A DNA stretch of 64,000 nt from JAWLHU01 sp049325315 (GCA_049325315.1 JBMONB010000132.1:1-64000), one strand, 5' to 3'; positions 41,209 to 49,685 are shown, counted from the first letter of the stretch. Numbers and translations are program-made. The notes: generated by a model from the letters alone, not told the origin.

Positions 41209-42333
41209 GTGGAGGCTGTAACCCGGGCCGTTCCGGCGATCGGTGTCGTCGGGACCGCCAAGAACACCGGCAAGACCACCACCCTGGTGGCGCTGCTCCA
41301 GGCCCTGGCCGGGGCGGGCCTCCGCCCTGCGGTAACCTCGATCGGCTTCGACGGCGAAAGCCAGGACCACATTACCGGGCTCCCCAAGCCCCGGATCGAC
41401 GTGACCAAAGGCGCCCTGGTGGCCACGGCGGAGCGGGTCTTGCCCGAGGGCACCGCAGCCCTGGAGCCGCTCTGCCGCACCGGGGTGCAGACCGCCCTGG
41501 GCGAGGTGGTGATCGGGCGGGCCACCGCCTCCGGCCGGGCTGTGCTGGCCGGGCCGGCCACCGGCGCCGGGCTCCGGCAGGTGCTGGAGGCCCTGGTCCC
41601 ACTGGAGCCCGACCTCTGCCTGGTGGACGGCGCCTTCGGGCGCATGGCCCCCATGGTGGAGACCGACGGGCTGATCCTGGCCACGGGCGCCGCCCGCAGC
41701 CAGGACCTGGCCACCCTGGTGGCCGAGACCCGGGCGCTGCTCTGGCTCTTCCGGCGCCGGGCGCTCCCGCCCGCCGACCTGCCCCTTGTGCGGGCCGGGA
41801 ACCTGCTGACCCCCGCCGCGGGCGCCGCCCTGGCGGGCGAGCTGGCAGCGGCTGCGGCCAGAGGGAGTGGCGTGCGGCTCGACCTGACCGGCGCCATCGC
41901 CCAGCCGGCCCTGGCCGCCCTGCTGGACAACCTGCCGGCCCTACCGTTCAGGCTGGAGGTCCGGGCCCCCGACCCGGTCCGCATGGCCCTGGCCGGCCCG
42001 CCGGCCCCGACCGCCGCCCTGTGGCGCAGGCTCAGCCGGCGGGGGCGTGTGGGCGTGGCCAAGCCCCTACCACTATTGGCTGTCACGGTCAACCCGTTTT
42101 ACCCGGAGCCCGCACTCCGGGGATATGAGGCAGCGTTTATCGATGCCCGCGCGCTTCACGCCGCGATGGCAGGCGCCCTTTCGGTTCCGGTCATCGACAC
42201 GGTCAAAGAGGGGAAGGAGGTGCTCTTTGCCAAAATTCGTCGGAAACTTCGTGGTACTCACAAAAGGGGAACGGAACCGCGGAGATCGGTGACGACTGGT
42301 CCAGGTACCGAGAGACTTACGGGGGGTAATTGA
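41209..42333 (+). CDS. KamB-like P-loop reactivating factor for the mutase
   Basis: A 374-residue protein starting with GTG. The N-terminal ~190 residues hold a P-loop, GVVGTAKNTGKTTTL (Lys22). TSIGFDGE and GLPKPRIDVTKGALVATAE follow, and later LVDGAFGRMAP and LILATGAARSQDLATLV. This pattern resembles KamB, a component of the lysine 5,6-aminomutase reactivation system. The C-terminal ~180 residues are less clear. It would be expected to replace damaged cobalamin on the mutase using nucleotide hydrolysis. It begins 4 nt after the mutase stop and overlaps the transporter gene (TGATG). Confidence 0.78.
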   Translation: MEAVTRAVPAIGVVGTAKNTGKTTTLVALLQALAGAGLRPAVTSIGFDGESQDHITGLPKPRIDVTKGALVATAERVLPEGTAALEPLCRTGVQTALGEVVIGRATASGRAVLAGPATGAGLRQVLEALVPLEPDLCLVDGAFGRMAPMVETDGLILATGAARSQDLATLVAETRALLWLFRRRALPPADLPLVRAGNLLTPAAGAALAGELAAAAARGSGVRLDLTGAIAQPALAALLDNLPALPFRLEVRAPDPVRMALAGPPAPTAALWRRLSRRGRVGVAKPLPLLAVTVNPFYPEPALRGYEAAFIDARALHAAMAGALSVPVIDTVKEGKEVLFAKIRRKLRGTHKRGTEPRRSVTTGPGTERLTGGN

Positions 42334-43730
42334 TGATGACATTGGCACATGTAGTGTACGCCTTGGGAGCTTTGGCTGTGGTCATTGCCATGGCCATGCG
42401 CAAGAGTGTTGTCATTCCGGCGCTTGTGGCTACCTTCGCTGTGGGCTGGGCTTACAAGGGCGGATTCACCGCAGGCATCGTGGGCGGCGTCTCGGCCATC
42501 TACAACGCCAACATCGTGGCAGCCACCGAACTGTTTGGGATCATCCTCCTCATCTCGTTCATGGTCAGCATGCTCAACGCTCTGCGCAAGGTTGGGGCCG
42601 ACCACGCCTTGGTCACCCCGATCCAGAAGCTCATGATCAATGGCCACGTGGCCTACTGGGTGCTCTTCGGCGCCACGGCCATCATCTCCACCGCCTTCTG
42701 GCCGACCCCGGCGGTTCCGCTGGTCGCCGCCATTCTCATGCCCGCTGCCCTGCGTGCTGGCCTGCCGCCCATGGGCGTCGCCATTGCTGTTACGTTATCC
42801 GGCCAGGGCATGGCGCTGGCCTCTGACGCCCTCATGCGGGTGGCTCCCGCCATCTCCGCCGGCGCGATGGGCAACCAGGGCTTGACCGAGGCCATCTGGG
42901 CCAAGGGCATCGTGCTCACCCTGGTGGTGGGCGCTGTGGCAAGCGTCTGGTCCTACATGCAGATCGCCAAGTCGATCAAGCGGCCCGAAGAGGTGGGCGA
43001 CGTGGCGCTGGGCCAGGTGGCCGCCGCTGCCGCTCCCATGAAGGGCGCCCAGGATTCAGCGCTCGCCAAGCCGATGGCCTATACGACCATTCTGGCCTTC
43101 GTGCTGGTGGTCGTGGCGATGATCGTGCTCGACCTGAAGGGCGGCGACGCCGGGGCCCTGGTCGGCGGCACGGCTGCGGCGATCATGCTGATCACCTCCA
43201 TCATTGCTCACGGCAAGGACGCCTTTGACGAGGTGGCAGACCGGCTGACAGAAGGGTTCGGCTTTGCGATCAAGATCATGGGATCGATCATCCCGATCGC
43301 CGCCTTCTTCTTCCTGGGCGCTGCGTCGAACTCGGCCAAGGTCCTGGGCGAGAACGCCCCGGGCTTCCTGTTCGACATGGTGACCGCCATTCAGAGCTAC
43401 ATCCCGCAGAACGAGTTCATCGCTGCCTTCGGTGTGCTGGCGGTGGGCCTCCTGGCCGGCTTCGACGGCTCCGGCTTCTCCGGACTGCCGATCACAGGCG
43501 CCCTCTCCGGCGCTCTGGCGCAGGGCACCGCCGTGGATCCGACGATGCTGGCTGCGGTCGGCCAGATGGGCAACATTTGGACCGGTGGCGGCACGATCAT
43601 CGCCTGGTCCTCCCTGGTGGCCGTGGCGGGCTTCGCCGGCGTCTCTGCCGTCGACCTGGCCCGCAGGAACTTCGTGCCCGTGATTGTCGGCCTGATCCTC
43701 GCCACGATCGTGGCCGTGATTCTCTGGTAG
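42333..43730 (+). CDS. GntP/DcuC-like carboxylate or amino-acid carrier
   Basis: A 465-residue integral membrane protein with about 12 hydrophobic helices. The layout is an internally repeated ion-transporter-superfamily type: FGIILLISFMVSMLNALRK, FWPTPAVPLVAAILMPAALR, and a second-half SGFSGLPITGALSGALAQG. A soluble loop of ~40 residues (VGDVALGQVAAAAAPMKGAQ) splits the halves. The substrate is probably the organic or amino acid degraded by the operon. The ATG overlaps the reactivase stop and has GGGGGG at 6 nt. Confidence 0.78.
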   Translation: MMTLAHVVYALGALAVVIAMAMRKSVVIPALVATFAVGWAYKGGFTAGIVGGVSAIYNANIVAATELFGIILLISFMVSMLNALRKVGADHALVTPIQKLMINGHVAYWVLFGATAIISTAFWPTPAVPLVAAILMPAALRAGLPPMGVAIAVTLSGQGMALASDALMRVAPAISAGAMGNQGLTEAIWAKGIVLTLVVGAVASVWSYMQIAKSIKRPEEVGDVALGQVAAAAAPMKGAQDSALAKPMAYTTILAFVLVVVAMIVLDLKGGDAGALVGGTAAAIMLITSIIAHGKDAFDEVADRLTEGFGFAIKIMGSIIPIAAFFFLGAASNSAKVLGENAPGFLFDMVTAIQSYIPQNEFIAAFGVLAVGLLAGFDGSGFSGLPITGALSGALAQGTAVDPTMLAAVGQMGNIWTGGGTIIAWSSLVAVAGFAGVSAVDLARRNFVPVIVGLILATIVAVILW

Positions 43731-43741
43731 CAGCGGCCCCT

Positions 43742-43781
43742 CGGTGGAGGAGAGGGTCTGCGGGTGACCGCTCCTCCACCG
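43742..43781 (+). terminator. Stem-loop after the carrier gene
   Basis: A perfect 11-bp stem (CGGTGGAGGAG / CTCCTCCACCG) with an 18-nt loop, followed by GCCCCTTTGGGG. There is no strong T-run, so it may end the long operon or only reduce read-through into the exporter gene. Confidence 0.6.
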
Positions 43782-43836
43782 GCCCCTTTGGGGCATCTCT
43801 CCCCGCGATGGCGCGGCGAGTCTGAGGTGAGACCTG

Positions 43837-44754
43837 GTGGGCATTCTGTACGCCTTGCTGACCGCTGCCCTCTGGGCGCTGTACAACCTGGTGGTGCGGC
43901 GCGGCAGGGAGAGCATGGACCCGGGGGCCGGCTATCTGCTGACGATCCTGATCAACGTGGTGACCAACCTCTCCTTTCTCCTCCTGCCCCTGCCGGGGGC
44001 CGGAGCGGAGGGGTTTGGCTGGGTGCCGCTGCTCCTGTTCGGCGTGGCCGGGCTCTCGGTCACCCTGCTGGGCCGCTGGCTCTACTTCGAGACCGTCTTT
44101 ACCCTGGGGCCCAGCCGCGCCAGCAGTTGGAAGAACATGGCGCCGGTCTACACGCTGATCCTGGCGGCCATCTTCCTGGGCGAACCGGTCACGCTGACGG
44201 CGGTGGCAGGGATCGCAGCGATGCTGGCCGGTGCGTGGGCGCTGGCCCGTGAGCAGGAGCGGTCTGCGGCGCTGGGCGGCGGAATGAAGTCTGCTCCCAC
44301 CATGGCGGCGAGCGCCGCCAAGGGACAGCGCTTCGGGATCTTGCTGGGCATCGGCAGCGGTCTGGCCTTCTCCACCGGCATTCTTGCCCGGCGGGCGGGG
44401 CTGCTGATCTGGCCGGATGCCGCCTGGGGCGCCGCCATCGGAGCGATGATCGCCCTGGTGGGCTGGACACCCTTCGCCATTGCCCGGGGAGAGTTCACCG
44501 CCCTGCTGCGTTCACGGATGCGGGGAGCCGGGCCGTGGGTGCTGGCCGGCCTGCTCAGCAGCCTGGCCCAGCTCTTCACCTTCCTGGCCCTGCGGGTGCT
44601 GCCCTCTACCATTACCCAGGTGCTGACCAGCCTGGAGCCGGTCTTCACCATGGGCTTCAGCCTCCTGCTGTTCGGGGCGCAGGAGAACCTGAACCGGCGG
44701 CTGCTGGCCGCCGTCGGGGTGGTCTGCCTCGGGGTGGCCCTGGTGGTTCTGTAG
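43837..44754 (+). CDS. EamA/DMT-family transporter
   Basis: A 305-residue membrane protein with ten predicted helices in two EamA repeats. FGVAGLSVTLLGRWLYFETV lies in the first repeat and LRVLPSTITQVLTSLEPVFT in the second. A ~30-residue loop separates the halves. DMT proteins commonly export amino acids, amines or nucleotide sugars. The GTG start has GAGGTGA upstream. Its position between the mutase operon and the second oxidoreductase suggests export of a by-product. Confidence 0.87.
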   Translation: MGILYALLTAALWALYNLVVRRGRESMDPGAGYLLTILINVVTNLSFLLLPLPGAGAEGFGWVPLLLFGVAGLSVTLLGRWLYFETVFTLGPSRASSWKNMAPVYTLILAAIFLGEPVTLTAVAGIAAMLAGAWALAREQERSAALGGGMKSAPTMAASAAKGQRFGILLGIGSGLAFSTGILARRAGLLIWPDAAWGAAIGAMIALVGWTPFAIARGEFTALLRSRMRGAGPWVLAGLLSSLAQLFTFLALRVLPSTITQVLTSLEPVFTMGFSLLLFGAQENLNRRLLAAVGVVCLGVALVVL

Positions 44755-44790
44755 CACTGGACCTGTTTCGGGGTTTGCTGCCCGGCGCTC

Positions 44791-44805
44791 CTCATCAGTG
44801 ATGAG
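44791..44805 (+). promoter_or_regulatory. Candidate FCD-regulator operator, copy 3
   Basis: CTCATCAGTGATGAG is a perfect palindrome about its central G, 45 nt before the fused oxidoreductase gene. It is the best of the three copies and links this operon to the regulator encoded 11 kb upstream. Confidence 0.68.
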
Positions 44806-44850
44806 CGGTAGGGAGTTATGCCCGGCCCCTTCAGAAAGGAGGACGTAACG

Positions 44851-46602
44851 ATGGATCTAACCTGCAAGATCGGCGGCGCGCAGGGGGAGGGGATCGACTC
44901 CATGGGCGAGGTCTTCGCCCTCACCCTCCACCGGGTCGGCTACTATATCTTCGCTCACCGCTACTACCAATCGCTGATCAAGGGCGGCCACACCAACTAC
45001 AAGGTGCGGGCGGGAACGGGCCCCATGCAGAACCACGGCGACACCCTCGATATCCTGGTGGCGCTGGACGAGCTGACAATCCGGGAGAACGGCCACGAGC
45101 TGGCCCCGGGTTCGGTGCTGGTCTACGATGCGGCGCTGCCGGAGCCCACGGGACTCCCGGCGGGGGTCGTCCTCTGCCCGGTCCCCCTGGCCCAGATCGC
45201 CCGGGAGCTTGGCTCTCCGATCATCAAGAACGTGGTCGCCGTGGGCGCTGCCGCCGGCCTGCTGGGGCTGGGCACCGCCTCGGTGGCGGCGGTGCTGGAG
45301 GAGCGGTTCGCCGGCAAGGGCGACGAGGTGCTGGAGCTGAACCGGCGGGCGCTGGAGGCGGGGTCGGGTTATGTGACGGAGCGCGGCTGGCGCTCCCACC
45401 GGGGCCTGCCGCAGCTGGAGGAGGTCCCCCGGTCGCCCTCGCTCTTCATCTCGGGCAATGAGGCGATGGCGCTGGGCGCCGTGGCGGGCGGCTGCCGCTT
45501 CCTGGCGGCCTACCCGATCACCCCGGCCACCGAGATCATGTACCGGATGATCAAGCACCTCAAGGAGACCGGCGGGGCGGTGCTTCAGGCCGAAGATGAG
45601 CTGGCGGCCATTAACATGGCCATCGGGGCCGGCTACACGGGGGTCAGGGCGATGACCTCCACATCGGGGCCGGGCTTCTCCCTCATGATGGAGGCGCTGG
45701 GACTGGCGGGCATCGCCGAGATCCCGGTGGTGATTGTAAACGTGCAGCGGGGCGGCCCCAGCACGGGGCTCCCGACCAAGACGGAGCAGGGCGACCTGAA
45801 CGAGATGCTCTACGGGGCGCATGGCGATATTGAGCGGATCGTGCTGGCGCCATCCACCGTGGAGGAGTGCTTCCTCTTCGCCGCCGAGGCCTTCAACCTG
45901 GCCGAGCGGTTCCAGTGCCCGGTGATCCTCTCCTCCGACATGTACCTGGGCCAGTCCCGGGCCTCGTCGGACGGGCTGCCCTACGACGAGGTCGCCATCG
46001 AGCGCGGGGCGCTGCTCACGGCGGAGGACCTGGCCCAGACCGGGGCCAAGGAGTTCCGGCGGTACCGGGTGACCGAGTCGGGCATCTCGCCCCGCTCGAT
46101 TCCCGGCCAGGCCAGCGGGCGGTACGTCGCCCTGGGCAACGAGCACGACGAACTGGGCTACGAGATCGAGGACACGGCCACCCGCCTGGCCCAGGTGCAG
46201 AAGCGCCGGCGGAAGCTGGCTGGCTTTGACCCGCTCGGTCTGGGCCTGGAATATGAGGGACCGGAGGAGCCGGAGATCCTGCTGGTGGGCTGGGGCTCCA
46301 CCCGGGGCTCCATTGGCGAGGCCCGCCGCCAGCTGGCCGCCGAGGGAATCAAGACCGCCCACATGCACCTGGGGCTGCTGGCCCCCTTTCCGACGGAGTG
46401 GGTCTCCCGCCACATGGCGCCCGCCCGGCGGGTGGTGGTGGTGGAGCAGGCGATCACCGGCCAGCTGGCAGCGCTGATCAAGCAGCACGTCGGCGGCCAC
46501 GAGAAGATTCACAGCTACTGCAGGTATGACGGCACCCCCATCGTCCGTGCGGATGTGGTGGGCGCCTGCAAGGAGGTGCTGGCCAATGCTGTCGCTCGAT
46601 AG
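44851..46602 (+). CDS. 2-oxoacid:acceptor oxidoreductase, fused gamma-alpha subunit
   Basis: A 583-residue protein. Residues 1-180 are the gamma domain (CKIGGAQGEGIDSMGEVFAL). The rest is the alpha domain: LAAYPITPATEIMYRMIKHL, LQAEDELAAINMAIGAGYTG, TSTSGPGFSLMMEALG and VQRGGPSTGLPTKTEQGDL. The gamma-alpha fusion is the two-subunit KorAB/2-oxoglutarate:acceptor type, unlike the separate-subunit enzyme at 33524. AAAGGAGG lies 8 nt before the ATG. It overlaps the beta gene by 17 nt. Confidence 0.92.
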   Translation: MDLTCKIGGAQGEGIDSMGEVFALTLHRVGYYIFAHRYYQSLIKGGHTNYKVRAGTGPMQNHGDTLDILVALDELTIRENGHELAPGSVLVYDAALPEPTGLPAGVVLCPVPLAQIARELGSPIIKNVVAVGAAAGLLGLGTASVAAVLEERFAGKGDEVLELNRRALEAGSGYVTERGWRSHRGLPQLEEVPRSPSLFISGNEAMALGAVAGGCRFLAAYPITPATEIMYRMIKHLKETGGAVLQAEDELAAINMAIGAGYTGVRAMTSTSGPGFSLMMEALGLAGIAEIPVVIVNVQRGGPSTGLPTKTEQGDLNEMLYGAHGDIERIVLAPSTVEECFLFAAEAFNLAERFQCPVILSSDMYLGQSRASSDGLPYDEVAIERGALLTAEDLAQTGAKEFRRYRVTESGISPRSIPGQASGRYVALGNEHDELGYEIEDTATRLAQVQKRRRKLAGFDPLGLGLEYEGPEEPEILLVGWGSTRGSIGEARRQLAAEGIKTAHMHLGLLAPFPTEWVSRHMAPARRVVVVEQAITGQLAALIKQHVGGHEKIHSYCRYDGTPIVRADVVGACKEVLANAVAR

Positions 46603-47449
46603 CTACAAGGCCTCCCAGCGTCCCACCTGGTGCCCCGGCTGCGGCGATTTCGGCGTCATCGGCTCCCTGTCCAAGGCGGCCCTCAGCCTGTCTATCCCCC
46701 CGGCAGAGTTGGTGGTGGTCTCGGGCATCGGCTGCTCGGGCAAGATCTCGCAGCACTTCGGCGCCTACGGCATCCACACGCTGCACGGCCGGGTTCTGCC
46801 CACCGCCACGGCGGTGAAGGTGGCCAACCGGCGGCTCACCGTGGTGGCTGCCGGCGGCGACGGCGACGGCTACGGCATCGGGGTCGGCCACTTTGTGCAC
46901 GCCGCCCGCCGCAACGTGGACATTACCTACATGGTCATGGACAACCACATCTACGGCCTGACCACCGGGCAGACATCGCCGGTGAGCGATTGCGGCATGC
47001 CCACCAAGACCCACCCGGACGGCGCCTTCGAGGAGCCGGTCCACCCGCTGGAGCTGGCGATCGTCTCCGGCGCCACCTTCGTGGCCCAGGCCTTCGCCGG
47101 CGACCCTGCCGCCATGACCCGGATCATGGAGCAGGCGATCGCCCACCGGGGCTTCGCGCTGATCAACATCTTCAGCCCCTGCGTCACCTTCAATAAGAAG
47201 AACACCTACGCCTGGTACAAGGAGGTCCTGACCGACGTGGGCGCGGATTCCGCCTATGATCCCGCCGACCGGTCCGCCGCCCTCTCCCGGATTCACGCCA
47301 CTGGCGGCCTCCTGACCGGGGTGATCTACCGCACCGCCCGGCCGACCTACGAGGAGCAGCTGCCCGGCCTGCCGGAGCAGCCGCTGACCGAAGTGGACCT
47401 CTGGCTCGGCCGCAACCGGTTCAACCAGATGGTTCACGAGTTCCGGTGA
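46586..47449 (+). CDS. 2-oxoacid:acceptor oxidoreductase, beta subunit
   Basis: A 287-residue thiamine-diphosphate subunit with PTWCPGCGDFGVIGSLSKA, VSGIGCSGKISQHFGAYG, a ThDP/Mg motif GGDGDGYGIGVGHFVHAARR and IYGLTTGQTSPVS. Cys residues for a single [4Fe-4S] cluster are present (WCPGCGDFG, GIGCSG, and CVTFNKK near 210). No delta ferredoxin subunit is encoded nearby, which is normal for the two-subunit form. It has AGGAGGTG inside the preceding gene and a strong terminator after it. Confidence 0.92.
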   Translation: MLSLDSYKASQRPTWCPGCGDFGVIGSLSKAALSLSIPPAELVVVSGIGCSGKISQHFGAYGIHTLHGRVLPTATAVKVANRRLTVVAAGGDGDGYGIGVGHFVHAARRNVDITYMVMDNHIYGLTTGQTSPVSDCGMPTKTHPDGAFEEPVHPLELAIVSGATFVAQAFAGDPAAMTRIMEQAIAHRGFALINIFSPCVTFNKKNTYAWYKEVLTDVGADSAYDPADRSAALSRIHATGGLLTGVIYRTARPTYEEQLPGLPEQPLTEVDLWLGRNRFNQMVHEFR

Positions 47450-47467
47450 CCCACGCCGATCACGCGC

Positions 47468-47502
47468 GGGACCCGCCCTGACCTGGGCGGGTCCCTTCTT
47501 TT
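47468..47502. terminator. Bidirectional terminator
   Basis: An 11-bp stem GGGACCCGCCC / GGGCGGGTCCC with a 6-nt loop and TTCTTTT after it. It separates the convergent oxidoreductase and signal peptidase genes. Confidence 0.85.
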
Positions 47503-48043
47503 AGTCTACGGGCCCGATCCGGCCCAGGGGCCAGAACCGGAAGACGGCCCGGCTGTGGACCGACTCGGCGTCCAGCAGCCCCCACAGGTGGCTGTCATAG
47601 CTGTGGTTCCGGTTATCGCCCAACACGAAGAGCCTCCCCTCCGGCACGGTCATGGGCGGCAGGGTGTAGCGGGGCGCCGCCAGGAGGTAGGGCTCCTCCA
47701 GCGGCACGCCGTCGATCAGCACCCGCCCGGCGCGCACCTCGACCGTTTCGCCCGGCAGGGCGATCACCCGCTTCAGGTAGTCGTCACCCAGCCCCAGGAA
47801 CTCCCCCACATAGCCTGTCTCTGCCGCAAAGGGCGGCGAGAAGACCACGATATCCCCCCGCTTGGGGCCGGTGAAGCGGTAGAGAAGCTTCTCCGCCAGC
47901 AGCCGGTCGCCAGGAAGGACCGTCGGCGCCATCGACGGGGTGGGAACCTTTCGAGCCTCGGCCACCTCTGCCCGAATCACCAGTGCCAGGAGCAGGGCGA
48001 CGAAGAGTTCGCGTCCCCAGTTCGCCAGGAACCGCTTCGTCAT
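47501..48043 (-). CDS. lepB: Signal peptidase I
   Basis: A 180-residue type I signal peptidase. It has one N-terminal membrane anchor (LFVALLLALVIRA), catalytic Ser37 in PTPSMAPT and general-base Lys91 in YLKRVIALPGE. The conserved late motif is LFVLGDNRNHSYDSHLWG. It cleaves secretory signal peptides at the outer face of the membrane. The size is typical of Firmicutes SipS-type enzymes. The start MTKRFL was chosen because GGGGG lies 9 nt upstream; earlier in-frame ATGs sit too close to or before that site. Confidence 0.93.
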   Translation of the reverse strand: MTKRFLANWGRELFVALLLALVIRAEVAEARKVPTPSMAPTVLPGDRLLAEKLLYRFTGPKRGDIVVFSPPFAAETGYVGEFLGLGDDYLKRVIALPGETVEVRAGRVLIDGVPLEEPYLLAAPRYTLPPMTVPEGRLFVLGDNRNHSYDSHLWGLLDAESVHSRAVFRFWPLGRIGPVD

Positions 48044-48150
48044 CAACATATTCCCCCACTTCAACCAATTCACCCGTTACGACGATGGCGCGGGGGGAGG
48101 GGATGCGGACTCGGCCCCGAGTGATGCGAACTTTTTGCCCCCTTCCATCG

Positions 48151-48168
48151 TCTATGACCTGTCATAGA
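48151..48168 (+). promoter_or_regulatory. Palindrome before the tandem-GNAT gene
   Basis: TCTATGAC-CT-GTCATAGA has two perfect 8-bp arms and lies immediately upstream of the GGGAGGGG ribosome site. It could be an operator or a small mRNA hairpin. Confidence 0.4.
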
Positions 48169-48185
48169 TGGGAGGGGCTTTGGGG

Positions 48186-49127
48186 ATGTTTACCATTCGA
48201 CCGTGTGAGACCCATGACTACGAGGCAATCGCCCGGATCCACAACGCCATTCAGCCGGAGCCGACCACCGCGCTCCAGCTGCAGCGCTCCGACGAGACGC
48301 TGCGCAGCCAGCCCGGCACGTCGCTGGCACGGCTGGTCGTGGAAGATCAAGGGGGCCAGGTGGTGGCCTACGGCTTCGCCGAGCGTGTGACCTGGCAGCC
48401 CCCCGGCCAGTGGTTTGTCAAGGCGATGGTGGCGCCCGGCGCCCGCCGCCGTGGAATCGGCAAGGCGCTCTACCAACAGGCCAGGCAGATCGCTGTCGAG
48501 GGCGGGGCGACCATGCTGGAGACCTGGGTCCGGGGGGAGGATCACGAGTCCCGTGCCTGGGCCGAGCGGCAGGGCTTTGTGCTTGACCGGGAGCGGACCG
48601 AGTCGGTCCTCGATCTGACCAACTTCGACCTGTCCCGCTTCGCCGGGGCGGTGGAGCGGGTGGAGGAGTCGGGCCTGCGGCTGGCGGTCCACACCGAGGT
48701 CGATGACGCCCTGCTCCGCCAGATCTGGGAGCTAGATGTCACCACCATGCCCGACGTGCCGATTGTTGAGCCCGACGAGACCCCGCCCACCTTCGAGGAG
48801 TACGAGCGGTACTGGCGCAACGAGGTCTCCGAGCGGGTTGTGGCCGGCTGCTTCGACGGCGACCGCCTGGTCAGCGTCTCGATCCTCCACCTGCCGCTGG
48901 TGGCCGGGGCCGGGGCTTACACCGGCTTCACCGGGACCTACCGGGAGTACCGCGGGCGGGGCGTCGCCCTGGCGGTGAAGCTGCTGACGATCCGGGAGGC
49001 AATCGCCCGGTCGGTCGCCCGCATGCGGACCAACAACGACCCCGACAACCCGCCGATGCTGGCGGTCAACGAGAAGCTCGGCTATCAGCTGATTCCCGGC
49101 CCCTGCCGGTACAAGATGCCGGTGTAA
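48186..49127 (+). CDS. Tandem GNAT-domain acetyltransferase
   Basis: A 313-residue protein with two GNAT folds. The first has the acetyl-CoA loop motif VAPGARRRGIGKALYQQA. The second has the related YREYRGRGVALAVKLLTIREA followed by TNNDPDNPPMLAVNEKLGYQ. The second half resembles proteins that acetylate small molecules or antibiotics. The ATG at 48186 was chosen because GGGAGGGG lies upstream, within an in-frame extension. The next gene, also a GNAT, follows by 15 nt. Confidence 0.85.
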   Translation: MFTIRPCETHDYEAIARIHNAIQPEPTTALQLQRSDETLRSQPGTSLARLVVEDQGGQVVAYGFAERVTWQPPGQWFVKAMVAPGARRRGIGKALYQQARQIAVEGGATMLETWVRGEDHESRAWAERQGFVLDRERTESVLDLTNFDLSRFAGAVERVEESGLRLAVHTEVDDALLRQIWELDVTTMPDVPIVEPDETPPTFEEYERYWRNEVSERVVAGCFDGDRLVSVSILHLPLVAGAGAYTGFTGTYREYRGRGVALAVKLLTIREAIARSVARMRTNNDPDNPPMLAVNEKLGYQLIPGPCRYKMPV

Positions 49128-49142
49128 GGGAGCGCAGCCGAT

Positions 49143-49685
49143 ATGGAGCTGACCGGTCAGCGGCTGAGATTGCGCCGCCCGTCCCAGGCCGATGTGGAGC
49201 CCCGGTTCCGGTGGTATAGTGACCCGGAGGTGACCCGCTACCTGCCCCTGGCCGGCAAGGCGTCGATCCCGAAAGAGGAGATCGCCGCGTACATCGCCCG
49301 GGTCTCGAGCAGCGAACGCCCTGTGCTCGACTTCAGCATCGACCTGCTTGACGGGACCCCCATCGGCGCCTGCAGCCTGCGGGAGTTCGACAGGGCGAAC
49401 CGGGCCGAGGTCAGCCTCATCATCGGCGAACGGTCGGCCTGGGGCTGCGGCTACGCCCTGGAGTCGATGCGCCTGCTGGTCAACCACGGGTTTGCTGACC
49501 TCGGCCTCCACAGCCTCTGGCTGGTGGTCCGTGCCGACAATCACCGGGCCGTGACGCTCTACGAGCGCCTGGGCTTCAAGCACGATGGCGTCATGCGGGC
49601 CTCCGCCCTGGTGGACGGCGTCTACTACGACAAGTACCTCATGAGCGTTCTGGCCGGCGAATGGTCCGGCGGAGTGGGTAGCTGA
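49143..49685 (+). CDS. GNAT acetyltransferase, RimJ/RimL type
   Basis: A 180-residue single-domain GNAT starting MELTGQRLRLRRPSQADVEP. It shows the RimJ/L-type order: SDPEVTRYLP, LIIGERSAWGCGYALESMRL (acetyl-CoA loop), and then LVVRADNHRAVTLYERLGF. It may acetylate ribosomal protein N-termini or a small amine; the substrate is unknown. It is co-transcribed with the tandem GNAT and ends at a clear terminator. Confidence 0.85.
   Translation: MELTGQRLRLRRPSQADVEPRFRWYSDPEVTRYLPLAGKASIPKEEIAAYIARVSSSERPVLDFSIDLLDGTPIGACSLREFDRANRAEVSLIIGERSAWGCGYALESMRLLVNHGFADLGLHSLWLVVRADNHRAVTLYERLGFKHDGVMRASALVDGVYYDKYLMSVLAGEWSGGVGS

Noticed and set aside
39327..42092. A 921-codon open frame on the minus strand opposite the B12 mutase and reactivase
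   Set aside because: It is Arg/Gly/Pro-rich with no recognisable motifs and mirrors two strong genes; long antisense frames are expected at this GC content.
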